From the NCBI RefSeq assembly GCF_001879205.1, contig NZ_MLFK01000005.1, positions 744,001 to 808,000 on the forward strand: 64,000 bases of DNA. Reading direction: 5' to 3'. The position numbers and the translations under genes are program-made. Below the pieces are notes generated by a model. The model did not search any database, had not been told where the DNA came from, and worked only from the letters and a program-made list of their open reading frames with translations. Shown in pieces: positions 50,707 through 59,382 of the stretch (positions within the stretch are counted from its first letter, which is position 1; each line of letters opens with the position of its first letter). The DNA comes from Flavobacterium johnsoniae (lineage in GTDB: Bacteria > Bacteroidota > Bacteroidia > Flavobacteriales > Flavobacteriaceae).

Positions 50707-51753
50707 ATGGATTTTCATAACAAACTGATAAAATGGTATTTACAAAACAAACGTGATCTTCCGTGGCGAAAAACGACCAATCCGTACGAAATTTGGCTCT
50801 CAGAAATTATGCTTCAGCAAACGAGAGTTGCGCAAGGAATGCCTTACTTTTTTGCTTTTACAAAGGAATTTCCTACAGTTTTTGATTTAGCAAATGCATC
50901 TGAAGAACAAGTTTTGAAGCTCTGGCAGGGACTTGGATATTACTCTCGTGCGAGAAATCTGCATCAAACAGCTAAATATATAGCCGCTGATCTAAAAGGT
51001 GCTTTTCCTCAATCTTTCCAGGAACTGCTAAATTTAAAAGGGGTGGGCGAGTATACGGCTGCTGCAATTGCTTCTTTCTCGTATAATGAAGCTGTTCCTG
51101 TTGTTGACGGAAATGTGTTTCGCGTGCTTTCGCGATATTTTGATTTAGAATCGGATATTGCGCTTCCGGCAACAAAAAAAGAGTTTACTAAACTGGCTTA
51201 TGAGTTAATGCCCAAAGATAATCCGGCGATTTTTAATCAGGCCATAATGGAGTTTGGAGCACTGCAATGCGTACCGAAAAATCCAAATTGCATGATTTGT
51301 GTTTTTAATGATAGTTGTCTTGCATTGCAGAAAAAGAAAGTTGATGCTCTGCCTGTAAAGTCAAAAAAAGTAAAAGTTACGAATCGATTTTTTAATTATT
51401 TGATTTTAGAAGATGCGCTGGGAAATACTTCCATACAAAAAAGAACAGCAAAAGGCATATGGCATAATTTATATGAATTTCCTCTTTTGGAAACGAGCGA
51501 AATTGTAGATTTTAATTATGTTTCAAAAGCTGTGTCAGATAATATGTTTTCTTCTTATACTATATTAGGTATAGAAGAATGCAGTGAAGCGACCGTTATT
51601 CATAAGCTTTCGCATCAACATCTTCATATTCAGTTTTGGAAAATTAAAATTAAAGAAGTAATCGAAAATGGGATTAATCCTCAGCAATTAAAAACTTTTC
51701 CTTTTCCAATTGTTATTTATAATTTTATAGAAAAGCAGGAAATAATTTGCTAA
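50707..51753 (+). CDS. mutY: A/G-specific adenine DNA glycosylase
   Basis: A 348-residue base-excision enzyme removing A opposite 8-oxoG. The helix-hairpin-helix GPD domain has SEIMLQQTRV (Glu catalytic) and VPVVDGNVFRV (catalytic Asp); the 4Fe-4S ligands are C-x6-C-x2-C-x5-C in CVPKNPNCMICVFNDSC. A C-terminal NUDIX-like region follows. ATG 50707 is chosen over an upstream TTG that overlaps the promoter. First gene of the mutY-ssb-gldE-gldD cluster known from F. johnsoniae. Confidence 0.94.
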   Translation: MDFHNKLIKWYLQNKRDLPWRKTTNPYEIWLSEIMLQQTRVAQGMPYFFAFTKEFPTVFDLANASEEQVLKLWQGLGYYSRARNLHQTAKYIAADLKGAFPQSFQELLNLKGVGEYTAAAIASFSYNEAVPVVDGNVFRVLSRYFDLESDIALPATKKEFTKLAYELMPKDNPAIFNQAIMEFGALQCVPKNPNCMICVFNDSCLALQKKKVDALPVKSKKVKVTNRFFNYLILEDALGNTSIQKRTAKGIWHNLYEFPLLETSEIVDFNYVSKAVSDNMFSSYTILGIEECSEATVIHKLSHQHLHIQFWKIKIKEVIENGINPQQLKTFPFPIVIYNFIEKQEIIC

Positions 51754-51760
51754 AAAAATG

Positions 51761-51768
51761 TATCTTTG
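51761..51768 (+). promoter_or_regulatory. -7 box for ssb
   Basis: TATCTTTG (TAnnTTTG), 8 bases after the mutY stop. It overlaps an in-frame TTG at 51766, so ATG 51790 is the start. Confidence 0.6.
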
Positions 51769-51789
51769 GTAGAAATACCACTATTAATT

Positions 51790-52230
51790 ATGAATGGAAC
51801 ATTAAATAAAGTCATGCTTATTGGTCATTTGGGTGATGATGTAAAAATGCATTATTTTGATGGAGGAAACTGCATTGGCCGCTTTCAGCTGGCTACAAAT
51901 GAAGTTTATATTAATAAAACGACCAACGAAAAAATAACCTCTACAGAGTGGCACAACCTGGTTGTGCGTAATAAAGCAGCCGAAATTTGCGAAAAATACC
52001 TTTCTAAAGGAGATAAGATATATGTTGAAGGACGTATTAAATCAAGACAATGGCAGGCAGAAGACGGTACGACAAAATATACAACCGAAATTCAGGTTAC
52101 CGAGTTTACTTTTCTGACTACTAAAAAAGAAACTGCAAATCATAGGCCTAATCAGGATCAGGAATCAACAAAAAATACTAACTTTGAGGCACCGAGCGAA
52201 GGCTTACCTATAAATGATCTGCCTTTCTGA
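51790..52230 (+). CDS. ssb: Single-stranded DNA-binding protein
   Basis: 146 residues: OB fold (1-107; MNGTLNKVMLIGHLGDDV, TSTEWHNLVVRNKAAEICEKYL) and a short acidic tail ending LPINDLPF, the standard DxxF-type protein-interaction tip. It binds single-stranded DNA in replication and repair. The frame extends upstream to 51766 but that TTG is within the promoter. Second gene of the cluster. Confidence 0.94.
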   Translation: MNGTLNKVMLIGHLGDDVKMHYFDGGNCIGRFQLATNEVYINKTTNEKITSTEWHNLVVRNKAAEICEKYLSKGDKIYVEGRIKSRQWQAEDGTTKYTTEIQVTEFTFLTTKKETANHRPNQDQESTKNTNFEAPSEGLPINDLPF

Positions 52231-52253
52231 TTGTTTAACTAATCTTATGTAAT

Positions 52254-53549
52254 TTGGACCCAGAGCCCAGTCTATTTATAAATACCACTTTAGACATCAA
52301 TTTAATAATTGGTTTTGTCGGAATATTTATTTTGCTGTTTTTATCGGCAATTGTTTCAGGTGCCGAAGTTGCACTTTTTTCTTTGTCTCAAAAAGACATT
52401 GATGATACTCTTCAGGAAAACGTTTCAAAAGGAAAAATTATTTCTGATCTTTTAGATAAACCCAAGAAACTCCTGGCAACGTTATTAGTCGCCAATAACT
52501 TTTTAAATATTGGAGTTGTAATTTTATTCTCTTTTATAGGAAGAAATATTTTTGCAAACGTTAATTCGGTTGTTTTAAAATTTGTTTTAGAAGTAGCTCT
52601 CGTTACTTTTTTAATTTTACTGTTTGGAGAAGTGCTGCCTAAAGTTTACGCAAGCCGAAACAATGTAAAATTTGCTAAACGTTTTGCTTACTCGATTTCA
52701 ATTTTAGATAAATTACTGTCGCCAATAAGTTTGCCTATGCGAAGTGTTACTTTATATTTGCATAATAAATTAGGCAGACAAAAGAATAATTTTTCTATAA
52801 ATCAGCTGTCACAAGCTTTAGAATTAACAGATTCTGAAGGAACATCAACAGAGGAACAAAAAATATTAGAGGGAATTGTTTCTTTTGGAAATACCGATAC
52901 CAAGCAGGTTATGAGTCCAAGGATTGATATCTTTGCATTGGAAATATCAGAATCATTTTCGGCAATTTGTCCTAAAATAATCGAAAAAGGATTTTCAAGA
53001 ATTCCAGTTTATCGTGATAATATTGACCAGATAGAAGGTGTTTTGTTTGTTAAGGATTTACTGCCTCATATTGATAAAGATGATTTTGACTGGGCTTCTT
53101 TAATAAGAGAACCGTTTTTTGTTCCTGAGAATAAAAAACTTGACAACCTATTAAAGGATTTTCAAAGTCTGAAAAGTCATTTGGCAATTGTAGTTGATGA
53201 ATACGGCGGGACTTCCGGATTAGTTTCTTTAGAAGATGTAATCGAAGAAATAGTAGGCGATATAAGCGATGAATTTGATGACGAGAATTTGAATTTTTCT
53301 CAAATCGATGAAAAGAATTTTCTTTTTGAGGGAAAAATTAACCTCAAAGATTTTTATAGAATCGTAGATGTTGATGAAGATGTTTTTGAATCTCATAAAG
53401 GCGAAGCCGAAACATTAGCCGGATTTATTCTGGAGATTTTGGGCAATTTCCCTAAAAAAGATCAAAAAGTAGCTTTTGCAAACTGTGTTTTTACAATAGA
53501 AACCGTTGACAAAAAACGAGTAAAACAAATAAAAGTAACAATAGAATAA
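52254..53549 (+). CDS. gldE: Gliding motility-associated protein, CNNM/CorC-like
   Basis: 431 residues with a CNNM-type transmembrane domain (about 10-180), two CBS domains (about 215-330; VMSPRIDIFALE, VDEYGGTSGLVSLEDVIEEIVGDI) and a CorC-type C-terminal domain. It is the GldE position and family in F. johnsoniae, where gldE sits with gldD and partly compensates for it. Start is TTG 52254; no better codon is near. It ends exactly where gldD begins. Confidence 0.9.
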   Translation: MDPEPSLFINTTLDINLIIGFVGIFILLFLSAIVSGAEVALFSLSQKDIDDTLQENVSKGKIISDLLDKPKKLLATLLVANNFLNIGVVILFSFIGRNIFANVNSVVLKFVLEVALVTFLILLFGEVLPKVYASRNNVKFAKRFAYSISILDKLLSPISLPMRSVTLYLHNKLGRQKNNFSINQLSQALELTDSEGTSTEEQKILEGIVSFGNTDTKQVMSPRIDIFALEISESFSAICPKIIEKGFSRIPVYRDNIDQIEGVLFVKDLLPHIDKDDFDWASLIREPFFVPENKKLDNLLKDFQSLKSHLAIVVDEYGGTSGLVSLEDVIEEIVGDISDEFDDENLNFSQIDEKNFLFEGKINLKDFYRIVDVDEDVFESHKGEAETLAGFILEILGNFPKKDQKVAFANCVFTIETVDKKRVKQIKVTIE

Positions 53550-54110
53550 ATGTTTAAAAGAATAATTTCGGTGGCTTTAATTTTGCTGGCATTAACGGTT
53601 GTGAGCTGTAAAGATGATGTGCTGCCAAAACCGGCAAGTTTCCTTAGATTAGATTATCCCGAAGCGAAATATGTCAATTTTGAAAACAACTGTCCCTTTG
53701 CTTTTCAAATGAATGAAAATGCAATTATTAAAGGCGAAAAAGAGTGCGGATTTGCGATTACTTATCCTAAGATGAAAGCGACAATTTATTTGACGTATAA
53801 GCCTGTAAACGGCAATATTGAAAAGCTTTTAAAAGATGCTCAAAAACTAACTTACGAACACGTGATTAAAGCCGATGATATTTTGGAACAACCGTATTTG
53901 AACCCTGAAAAAAAAGTGTACGGAATGTTTTATCAGGTAGACGGAAATGCAGCTACAAATTCTCAGTTTTACGTTACCGACAGTACGAGACATTTCATAA
54001 CAGGATCGGTTTATTTTTATGCAAAACCTAATTTTGATTCTATTATGCCGGCGGCAAGTTATATCAAAAATGATATGCAGCGGCTAATGGAAACTTTGAA
54101 GTGGAAATAA
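53550..54110 (+). CDS. gldD: Gliding motility lipoprotein GldD
   Basis: 186 residues with a lipoprotein signal ending in VVSC (C20), then KDDVLPKPASFLRLDYPEAKY. It is a membrane lipoprotein essential for gliding in F. johnsoniae. It begins on the base after the gldE stop, so the two are translationally coupled. A bidirectional terminator follows. Confidence 0.9.
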   Translation: MFKRIISVALILLALTVVSCKDDVLPKPASFLRLDYPEAKYVNFENNCPFAFQMNENAIIKGEKECGFAITYPKMKATIYLTYKPVNGNIEKLLKDAQKLTYEHVIKADDILEQPYLNPEKKVYGMFYQVDGNAATNSQFYVTDSTRHFITGSVYFYAKPNFDSIMPAASYIKNDMQRLMETLKWK

Positions 54111-54124
54111 GAAATAAATGAAAT

Positions 54125-54165
54125 AAACAAAAACGGCGTTCAAATTTGAGCGCCGTTTTTGTTTT
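54125..54165. terminator. Bidirectional terminator between gldD and the metal-binding lipoprotein gene
   Basis: AACAAAAACGGCG pairs with CGCCGTTTTTGTT, continued by TTCAAATTTGAG at the top. Confidence 0.88.
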
Positions 54166-54179
54166 GGTAAGGCAGAAAC

Positions 54180-54557
54180 TTACGATTTGAAGTTTGAAAC
54201 TTTATATGTTTTTCCGTCTCCCGTTTCCTGAACCACTTTAGTTAAAGATTCCGGATTTTGAACTGTTTTGTCAAAAGTAACCGTTGCCGTTTTTTTGTCG
54301 AAATCTACTGCGGCTTTTTCAACTCCGTCTAAATTAGATAATTCTTTTTCGATTGTTTTGGCGCATCCCATTGCACAAGTCATTCCTTCGATTTCAAAAC
54401 TTGCAGTTTGCACATTTTCAGCAGCAATTGCTTTATGTTCTTTAGAAGTTGTTTCTAAGGGTTTTATGTTGGCAAGGTTTTTATCTTCTTCTTTTTTGCA
54501 GCTAACGAATACCAAACCAGCAATGGCTAATGAAGCTATTATCTTTGTAAATTTCAT
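54180..54557 (-). CDS. Heavy-metal-associated (HMA) domain lipoprotein
   Basis: 125 residues. A lipoprotein signal (MKFTKIIASLAIAGLVFVSC, C20) is followed by a short charged linker and a HMA fold (about 52-118) with C61-x3-C65 in GMTCAMGC, the Bacteroidota variant of the CxxC copper/zinc site. It probably binds Cu or another soft metal in the periplasm. No ATPase partner is nearby. The -7 box at 54596-54603 fits a leader of about 35 bases. Confidence 0.88.
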   Translation of the reverse strand: MKFTKIIASLAIAGLVFVSCKKEEDKNLANIKPLETTSKEHKAIAAENVQTASFEIEGMTCAMGCAKTIEKELSNLDGVEKAAVDFDKKTATVTFDKTVQNPESLTKVVQETGDGKTYKVSNFKS

Positions 54558-54595
54558 TATATATGATTTTTTAAATTGAGTAATTGTGTTCTTTG

Positions 54596-54603
54596 CAAAA
54601 TTA
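54596..54603 (-). promoter_or_regulatory. -7 box for the HMA lipoprotein gene
   Basis: Minus-strand TAATTTTG (TAnnTTTG). Confidence 0.55.
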
Positions 54604-54661
54604 ATAAAAAACGAGAGGTCAGTTCATAAAAATAGTACAAATTTGCAGTAAAATAGTTTAT

Positions 54662-55528
54662 ATGGATGCAAAACAATTAAAGTGGGCTTACTTACTGGTC
54701 TTGTCCTTAATTTGGGGAAGTTCTTTTATTTTAATCAAAAGAGGATTGGTTGGTTTAACCGCAATTCAGGTTGGTTCTTTCCGAATCATTTTTGCAGCGC
54801 TTTTTTTGTTGATTGTTGGGTTTAGAAGTTTAAAGAAAATCTCACGCAAACAATGGAAATTTGTAGCCATAACTTCTTTCTTCGGAACTTTTACGCCGGC
54901 TTTTCTTTTTGCAATCGCCGAAACGGAAGTTGACAGCTCTATTGTTGCGATTTTAAATTCGCTTACGCCTTTAAATACGTTGATTTTAGGAATTCTTATT
55001 TTCGGAATCCAATTTCAAAAACGACAGGTTTTAGGGGTTTTTGTTGGATTGATAGGCTGTTTGTTGTTGGTTTTAAGCGGAGCATCGTCACATCCGGGAC
55101 AGAATTACTATTATGTTATTTTGGTTGTTATTGCTACACTTTGTTATGCTGTAAATGTCAATCTGATTAAGAAATATTTATCTGATTTAAATTCGTTAAG
55201 CATCACAACTGGGAACTTTGCGGTTTTGCTTATTCCGGCTTTGATTATTTTAAGTACAACTGATTTTTCGCAGAGAATACATGTCGAAGCAGCGCAGCAT
55301 TCGGTGCTATTTGTTATGATTTTGGGAATTTTAGGAACCGGAATTGCCAATGTTTTGTTCTTTAAATTAATTCAGATTTCATCTCCTGTTTTTGCAACTT
55401 CAGTAACGTATTTAATCCCAATAGTTGCTTTTTTCTGGGGATTATTAGATAATGAAATGCTTACGCCAATTCAGTTTTTTGGTGCTTTCATTATTTTGAT
55501 TGGAGTTTATTTATCGGCGAAGAAATAA
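54662..55528 (+). CDS. EamA/DMT family permease
   Basis: A 288-residue membrane protein with ten hydrophobic helices in two EamA repeats (SLIWGSSFILIKRGL near 15-29 starts the first). The family exports or imports small metabolites, amino acids or sugars; the substrate is not inferable. It stands alone with a repeat-rich gap on the right. Confidence 0.87.
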   Translation: MDAKQLKWAYLLVLSLIWGSSFILIKRGLVGLTAIQVGSFRIIFAALFLLIVGFRSLKKISRKQWKFVAITSFFGTFTPAFLFAIAETEVDSSIVAILNSLTPLNTLILGILIFGIQFQKRQVLGVFVGLIGCLLLVLSGASSHPGQNYYYVILVVIATLCYAVNVNLIKKYLSDLNSLSITTGNFAVLLIPALIILSTTDFSQRIHVEAAQHSVLFVMILGILGTGIANVLFFKLIQISSPVFATSVTYLIPIVAFFWGLLDNEMLTPIQFFGAFIILIGVYLSAKK

Positions 55529-55561
55529 AAAATAGTTCTCACATATTAGCTTGCCACCCGT

Positions 55562-55680
55562 AGCGAAGTCGAGAGGTGTGCCAATGGGAGCGGGGCTTCG
55601 ACTTCGCTCAGCCTGACAAAAAAACTAGGAGTTTTGTATAATAAAAAAGCTTTGTCAAAGTTTAAAACTTTGACAAAGCT
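55562..55680. repeat. Repeat cluster after the EamA gene
   Basis: AGCGAAGTCGA (55562-55572) is the inverse of TCGACTTCGCT (55598-55608). The 31-base repeat, copy 2, spans 55593-55623. The CTTTGTCAAAG palindrome, copy 3, spans 55649-55680 with outer pairs A-T and G-C. A degenerate CTTAG run follows (55681-55722). The gap 55529-55723 has no gene. Confidence 0.75.
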
Positions 55681-55723
55681 CTTAAAATCTTAGCAACTTA
55701 GCAACTCAGAACCTTAGTATCTT

Positions 55724-57772
55724 CTAAAGAAAATCTTTATCCGAAACTCCTTCATTAATTTTAATATCAGACATTTTAATATCCAATTCAAAACCGATAT
55801 TTTGAACCAGGTTAAAAGGAACTTTTACGCCCTTTACTTCTCTGTAATCGTTAAAATTGGTGATTTGTGTAACCGATTTTCCGCCTTGTTCTCGAACTTT
55901 AGATTTTGCAACTTTCAATCCTGATTTTACATCATAATAATGCGTTGTACTGCCGTCTTTTATAGCATAAGCATCGCTTCCGTTAATTGGTTCAATACCT
56001 TCCACTTTTAAGTCTGTTCTTTTTACTAATTGTAATTCTTCAAAAGGTGCGGCATTTGCTTTCATTTCTTTAAGGTCTTCGCCTTCAAGATTTTTGCGTT
56101 TTCCTTGTTGTTCGATATAAGCACCTTTGTCGTTTACAACCTGTTTCATTAAATCCATGGTTCCCATAGAAAGCGATACCATCATTTTTCCTTTTGAATC
56201 TAATTTGGAAGAAAAAGTCAAAGGTCCCGGAGCTTGCGGAACTGTTGTTGTTCCGTTCATGTAAAGTGTTTTTACGGCTGTAACAGCTTTTTCTCCGCCA
56301 ATTGCTTTTATGTAATTTTCAAAAACAGTTTTTGCTGTAATGTTTGTTGGGGCTTCTTTTTTAACGGCAGGTTTTTCAACCGGATTTCCGTATTTATCAA
56401 AATAATAAATTGGGATTTGAAGTTTTTCCAGACCTGCAATTACATCAGAACCTTTTCCTACTACTACAATTCGCATATTATCAAGTAAGAAATATTTGTT
56501 TGCTACGCGATAAATATCGTCTGGAGTAACATTGTTGATTGTTTGTATGTATTTTTCGTAGAAGTCAGCCGGAAGTTTTTCTGTTTCAATATTCAAAGCG
56601 TATCGGGCAACGGCTTGTGGTTTTTCGACCTGCATTACAAAACGCCCAATATATCCTGCTTTTACATTTCTCAGTACTTCTGGATCTACTCTTTCAGTGC
56701 GGACTCTTTTAATTTCTTTTATAAATTGAACAACGGCACTGTCTGTAACAGCGTTTCTAACGGCAGATGAAGCTTTGAATTTTGTTGTGTATTTTCCACT
56801 CCCAATGCTTGAATTTGCTCCGTATGTCCAGGCGTGCTGTTCGCGTAAGTTCATGTTTAAATAACTGTTGAAATCACCGCCTAAAATTTGATTTGCAATT
56901 ACAGCAGGGAAAAAATCAGGATCACTCATTTTTAAATTTACTGTATTTACTAAAGAAATCTCAGATTGAACCGCATTTGGAACATCAACAAAATCAATTT
57001 GAAGTTTAGATGCATTTTCCGGATTTGGATAGGTATTTTTTGGTGCGGCTTGTTTTTTCCATCCGCTGAAAAGTTTTTCTACTGCAGTTTTTGTTTCTTT
57101 AAATTTTACGTCTCCAATAATAACTAAATACGCATTTTCGGGAACAAAATAAGTGTCGTAGTTTTTTTGAACATCTGCAAGTGTAACATTTTTTACGGTT
57201 TCTTCAGAAAGGTATTCTCCAGAAGGATGGTTTTTTCCAAAAGCCAGAACGTCAACTACGCGATTTGCAATTGCCGGAACGCTTTTTTCATCGGCTTTAA
57301 GGCCTTCAAGTAATTTTGCTTTTTCTTTGTCAAATTCGGTTTGAGTAAAATTAGGCTGTAAAGCTCCTTCGGCTAAAAGTTCTAAAACTCGTCCTGAATA
57401 TTTTGAAAGTGAACTTGCATAAGCGCCTTGTGATGTAAAGTTTATGCTGGCTCCATAAAAGTCAATTTCTTCGTTAAAAGCTTCTTTTGAAGTTTTTTTG
57501 GTTCCGTTGCCAATTAAACTGCTGGTTAATTCGTCAACCCCTTTTTTGTTTCCTTCGGTAAAAGGTGCGTTGTCCAGCGTAAGGGTAAAACTTACTTTGG
57601 GTAATTTATGGTTTTCGACAACTAATACCTTCATGCCATTTGTTAGAACAAATGTTTGTGGTTTTTTTATGTTTACTACCGGTGGATTTCCTGGTTTTGG
57701 CTGTGGACGATCTTGTGCTTGCATAATTCCAGTTAGGAATAAAAGGATTAAAAAAGTATGTATATTTTTCAT
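55724..57772 (-). CDS. M16 family protein lacking the zinc motif, with C-terminal extension
   Basis: 682 residues with a signal peptide (about 1-19) and two M16-type domains (to about 455). Where the active partner has HxxEH this protein reads VDELT (TEGNKKGVDELTSSLIGNG), so it is predicted inactive, the partner-subunit condition. A C-terminal region (about 480-682) of unknown, lipoprotein-carrier-like beta structure follows. It is cotranscribed with the active M16 gene, 13 bases upstream. Confidence 0.88.
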   Translation of the reverse strand: MKNIHTFLILLFLTGIMQAQDRPQPKPGNPPVVNIKKPQTFVLTNGMKVLVVENHKLPKVSFTLTLDNAPFTEGNKKGVDELTSSLIGNGTKKTSKEAFNEEIDFYGASINFTSQGAYASSLSKYSGRVLELLAEGALQPNFTQTEFDKEKAKLLEGLKADEKSVPAIANRVVDVLAFGKNHPSGEYLSEETVKNVTLADVQKNYDTYFVPENAYLVIIGDVKFKETKTAVEKLFSGWKKQAAPKNTYPNPENASKLQIDFVDVPNAVQSEISLVNTVNLKMSDPDFFPAVIANQILGGDFNSYLNMNLREQHAWTYGANSSIGSGKYTTKFKASSAVRNAVTDSAVVQFIKEIKRVRTERVDPEVLRNVKAGYIGRFVMQVEKPQAVARYALNIETEKLPADFYEKYIQTINNVTPDDIYRVANKYFLLDNMRIVVVGKGSDVIAGLEKLQIPIYYFDKYGNPVEKPAVKKEAPTNITAKTVFENYIKAIGGEKAVTAVKTLYMNGTTTVPQAPGPLTFSSKLDSKGKMMVSLSMGTMDLMKQVVNDKGAYIEQQGKRKNLEGEDLKEMKANAAPFEELQLVKRTDLKVEGIEPINGSDAYAIKDGSTTHYYDVKSGLKVAKSKVREQGGKSVTQITNFNDYREVKGVKVPFNLVQNIGFELDIKMSDIKINEGVSDKDFL

Positions 57773-57785
57773 GATTCGATAATTC

Positions 57786-59108
57786 TTAGTTCTGAGATTT
57801 TGGGGTAGGAACGTAGTCTAAAATTAAGCGTTGGTTAGGATTTAAATATTTCTTGGCTACTTCTCTAATTTCTTCTCTTGTAATAGAATGGTAAATATCA
57901 ATTTCGGTGTTGATTAAATTTACATCTCCATACAGTAAGTAATAAGAAGCCAGGTTTTCTGCAATTCCTTCAACGGTTGCGTTGGCGTTCACAAAATTAT
58001 TATCGAATTTGTTTTGTAATTTTTCGTAATCTTTTTCAGAGATCAAATCGGTTTGAATTTTTACGATTTCCTCATCAATTTCTTTTAAGATATCTGCAGT
58101 AGTATGCGGTGCCATTGGTAAGCCGTATAAAATATAGGTTCCGTAATCTTCCTGGCTAAACCCGACTGCGCCAATTTGAAGCGCCATTTTTTTGTCGTCT
58201 ACAATTTTTTTGTACAGCTTAGAGCTTTTTCCGTCACTCAAATAAGACGAAATTAAATCTAAAACTCTTGCGTCTCTCGTTTTCATAGACGGCGTTCTGT
58301 ACGAAGCTACAATCATTGGAATCTGAATGTTTGGATCTTCGTAAGTTGCTTTAATTGTCTGCGTGATCGGTTCTTCTGTAAAAGTTTGTTTTTTTACAAC
58401 TTCGCCTTTCGGAATTGGCCCAAAATATTTCTGAACCCATTCTTTTGCTTTTGTTTTATCAAAATCTCCGGCAACGACCAAAACGGCATTGTTGGGAGTG
58501 TAGAATTTTTTGTTGAATGCCTGAAATTCTTCAAGGGTTGCAGCATCCAGATCTTTCATGGAGCCGATAGTTGTCCAGCGATACGGGTGATTTTTGAACA
58601 TATTCTTTTTAACTTCAGGAAGAATATTTCCGTAAGGCTGATTATCGTAACGCATTCTCTTCTCTTCTTTTACTACCTCATTTTGCGTTTCAACCCCGAT
58701 TTTATTAATGATTGGGTGCATTAATCTTTCAGATTCCATCCATAAACCAAGTTCTAAATTGTTTGATGGAAAAACTTCGTAGTAATATGTTCTGTCGTCA
58801 GATGTATTGGCGTTATTAACACCTCCGTTTGCGGTAACAATTTTCATCCATTCGCCGCGCTTGATGTTTTGTGTTCCTTCAAATAACAAATGCTCGAAGA
58901 AATGCGCAAAACCGGTACGGTCAGGACGTTCGTCTTTTGAGCCAACGTGATACATCACAGAAGTAATAACTACCGGAGCCGATGGGTCGTTATGTAGAAT
59001 AACATGCATGCCATTGTCTAAATTGTATTCTTCAAAAGCTACCTTTTGAGCATGAGCTACTCCGCCAAGCATTAGTGCAGCACTTAACATCATTATTGAA
59101 TTTTTCAT
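57786..59108 (-). CDS. M16 family zinc metallopeptidase
   Basis: 440 residues with a signal peptide (about 1-20), then two M16 domains. The zinc site H69-F-F-E72-H73 (FAHFFEHLLFEG) is complete and a downstream Glu (NEVVKEEKRM near 150) is the expected third ligand. It is a periplasmic or outer-membrane-associated peptidase that probably pairs with the inactive subunit that follows. Substrate unknown. Own promoter at 59172-59179. Confidence 0.92.
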   Translation of the reverse strand: MKNSIMMLSAALMLGGVAHAQKVAFEEYNLDNGMHVILHNDPSAPVVITSVMYHVGSKDERPDRTGFAHFFEHLLFEGTQNIKRGEWMKIVTANGGVNNANTSDDRTYYYEVFPSNNLELGLWMESERLMHPIINKIGVETQNEVVKEEKRMRYDNQPYGNILPEVKKNMFKNHPYRWTTIGSMKDLDAATLEEFQAFNKKFYTPNNAVLVVAGDFDKTKAKEWVQKYFGPIPKGEVVKKQTFTEEPITQTIKATYEDPNIQIPMIVASYRTPSMKTRDARVLDLISSYLSDGKSSKLYKKIVDDKKMALQIGAVGFSQEDYGTYILYGLPMAPHTTADILKEIDEEIVKIQTDLISEKDYEKLQNKFDNNFVNANATVEGIAENLASYYLLYGDVNLINTEIDIYHSITREEIREVAKKYLNPNQRLILDYVPTPKSQN

Positions 59109-59171
59109 AAAGATTAATAAATTTTATACCTAATAAATATATTGGTAGTAAAGAATTGTTCATAGTTACAT

Positions 59172-59179
59172 CAAAAGTA
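59172..59179 (-). promoter_or_regulatory. -7 box for the M16 operon
   Basis: Minus-strand TACTTTTG (TAnnTTTG); predicted leader about 55 bases. Confidence 0.5.
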
Positions 59180-59344
59180 ACCTTTTTTATGGAGGTTTTT
59201 TAAATTTCAAAGAAGCAGGTTTAAATTTAACAGTAATTTACGTATGATTAGCAGACTGGTTTGTTGTAAAAGTACTTGAAATACAGACTTTAAAAGGAAA
59301 TAAATATTTTTGGAACAAGAGATTGCACAGTAAATTATTAGTTG

Positions 59345-59352
59345 TATATTTG
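59345..59352 (+). promoter_or_regulatory. -7 box for rplU-rpmA
   Basis: TATATTTG (TAnnTTTG), leader of about 24 bases to the ATG at 59383. Confidence 0.65.
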
Positions 59353-59382
59353 CAACCTTAAAAATCAATAAATCAATTTGGT

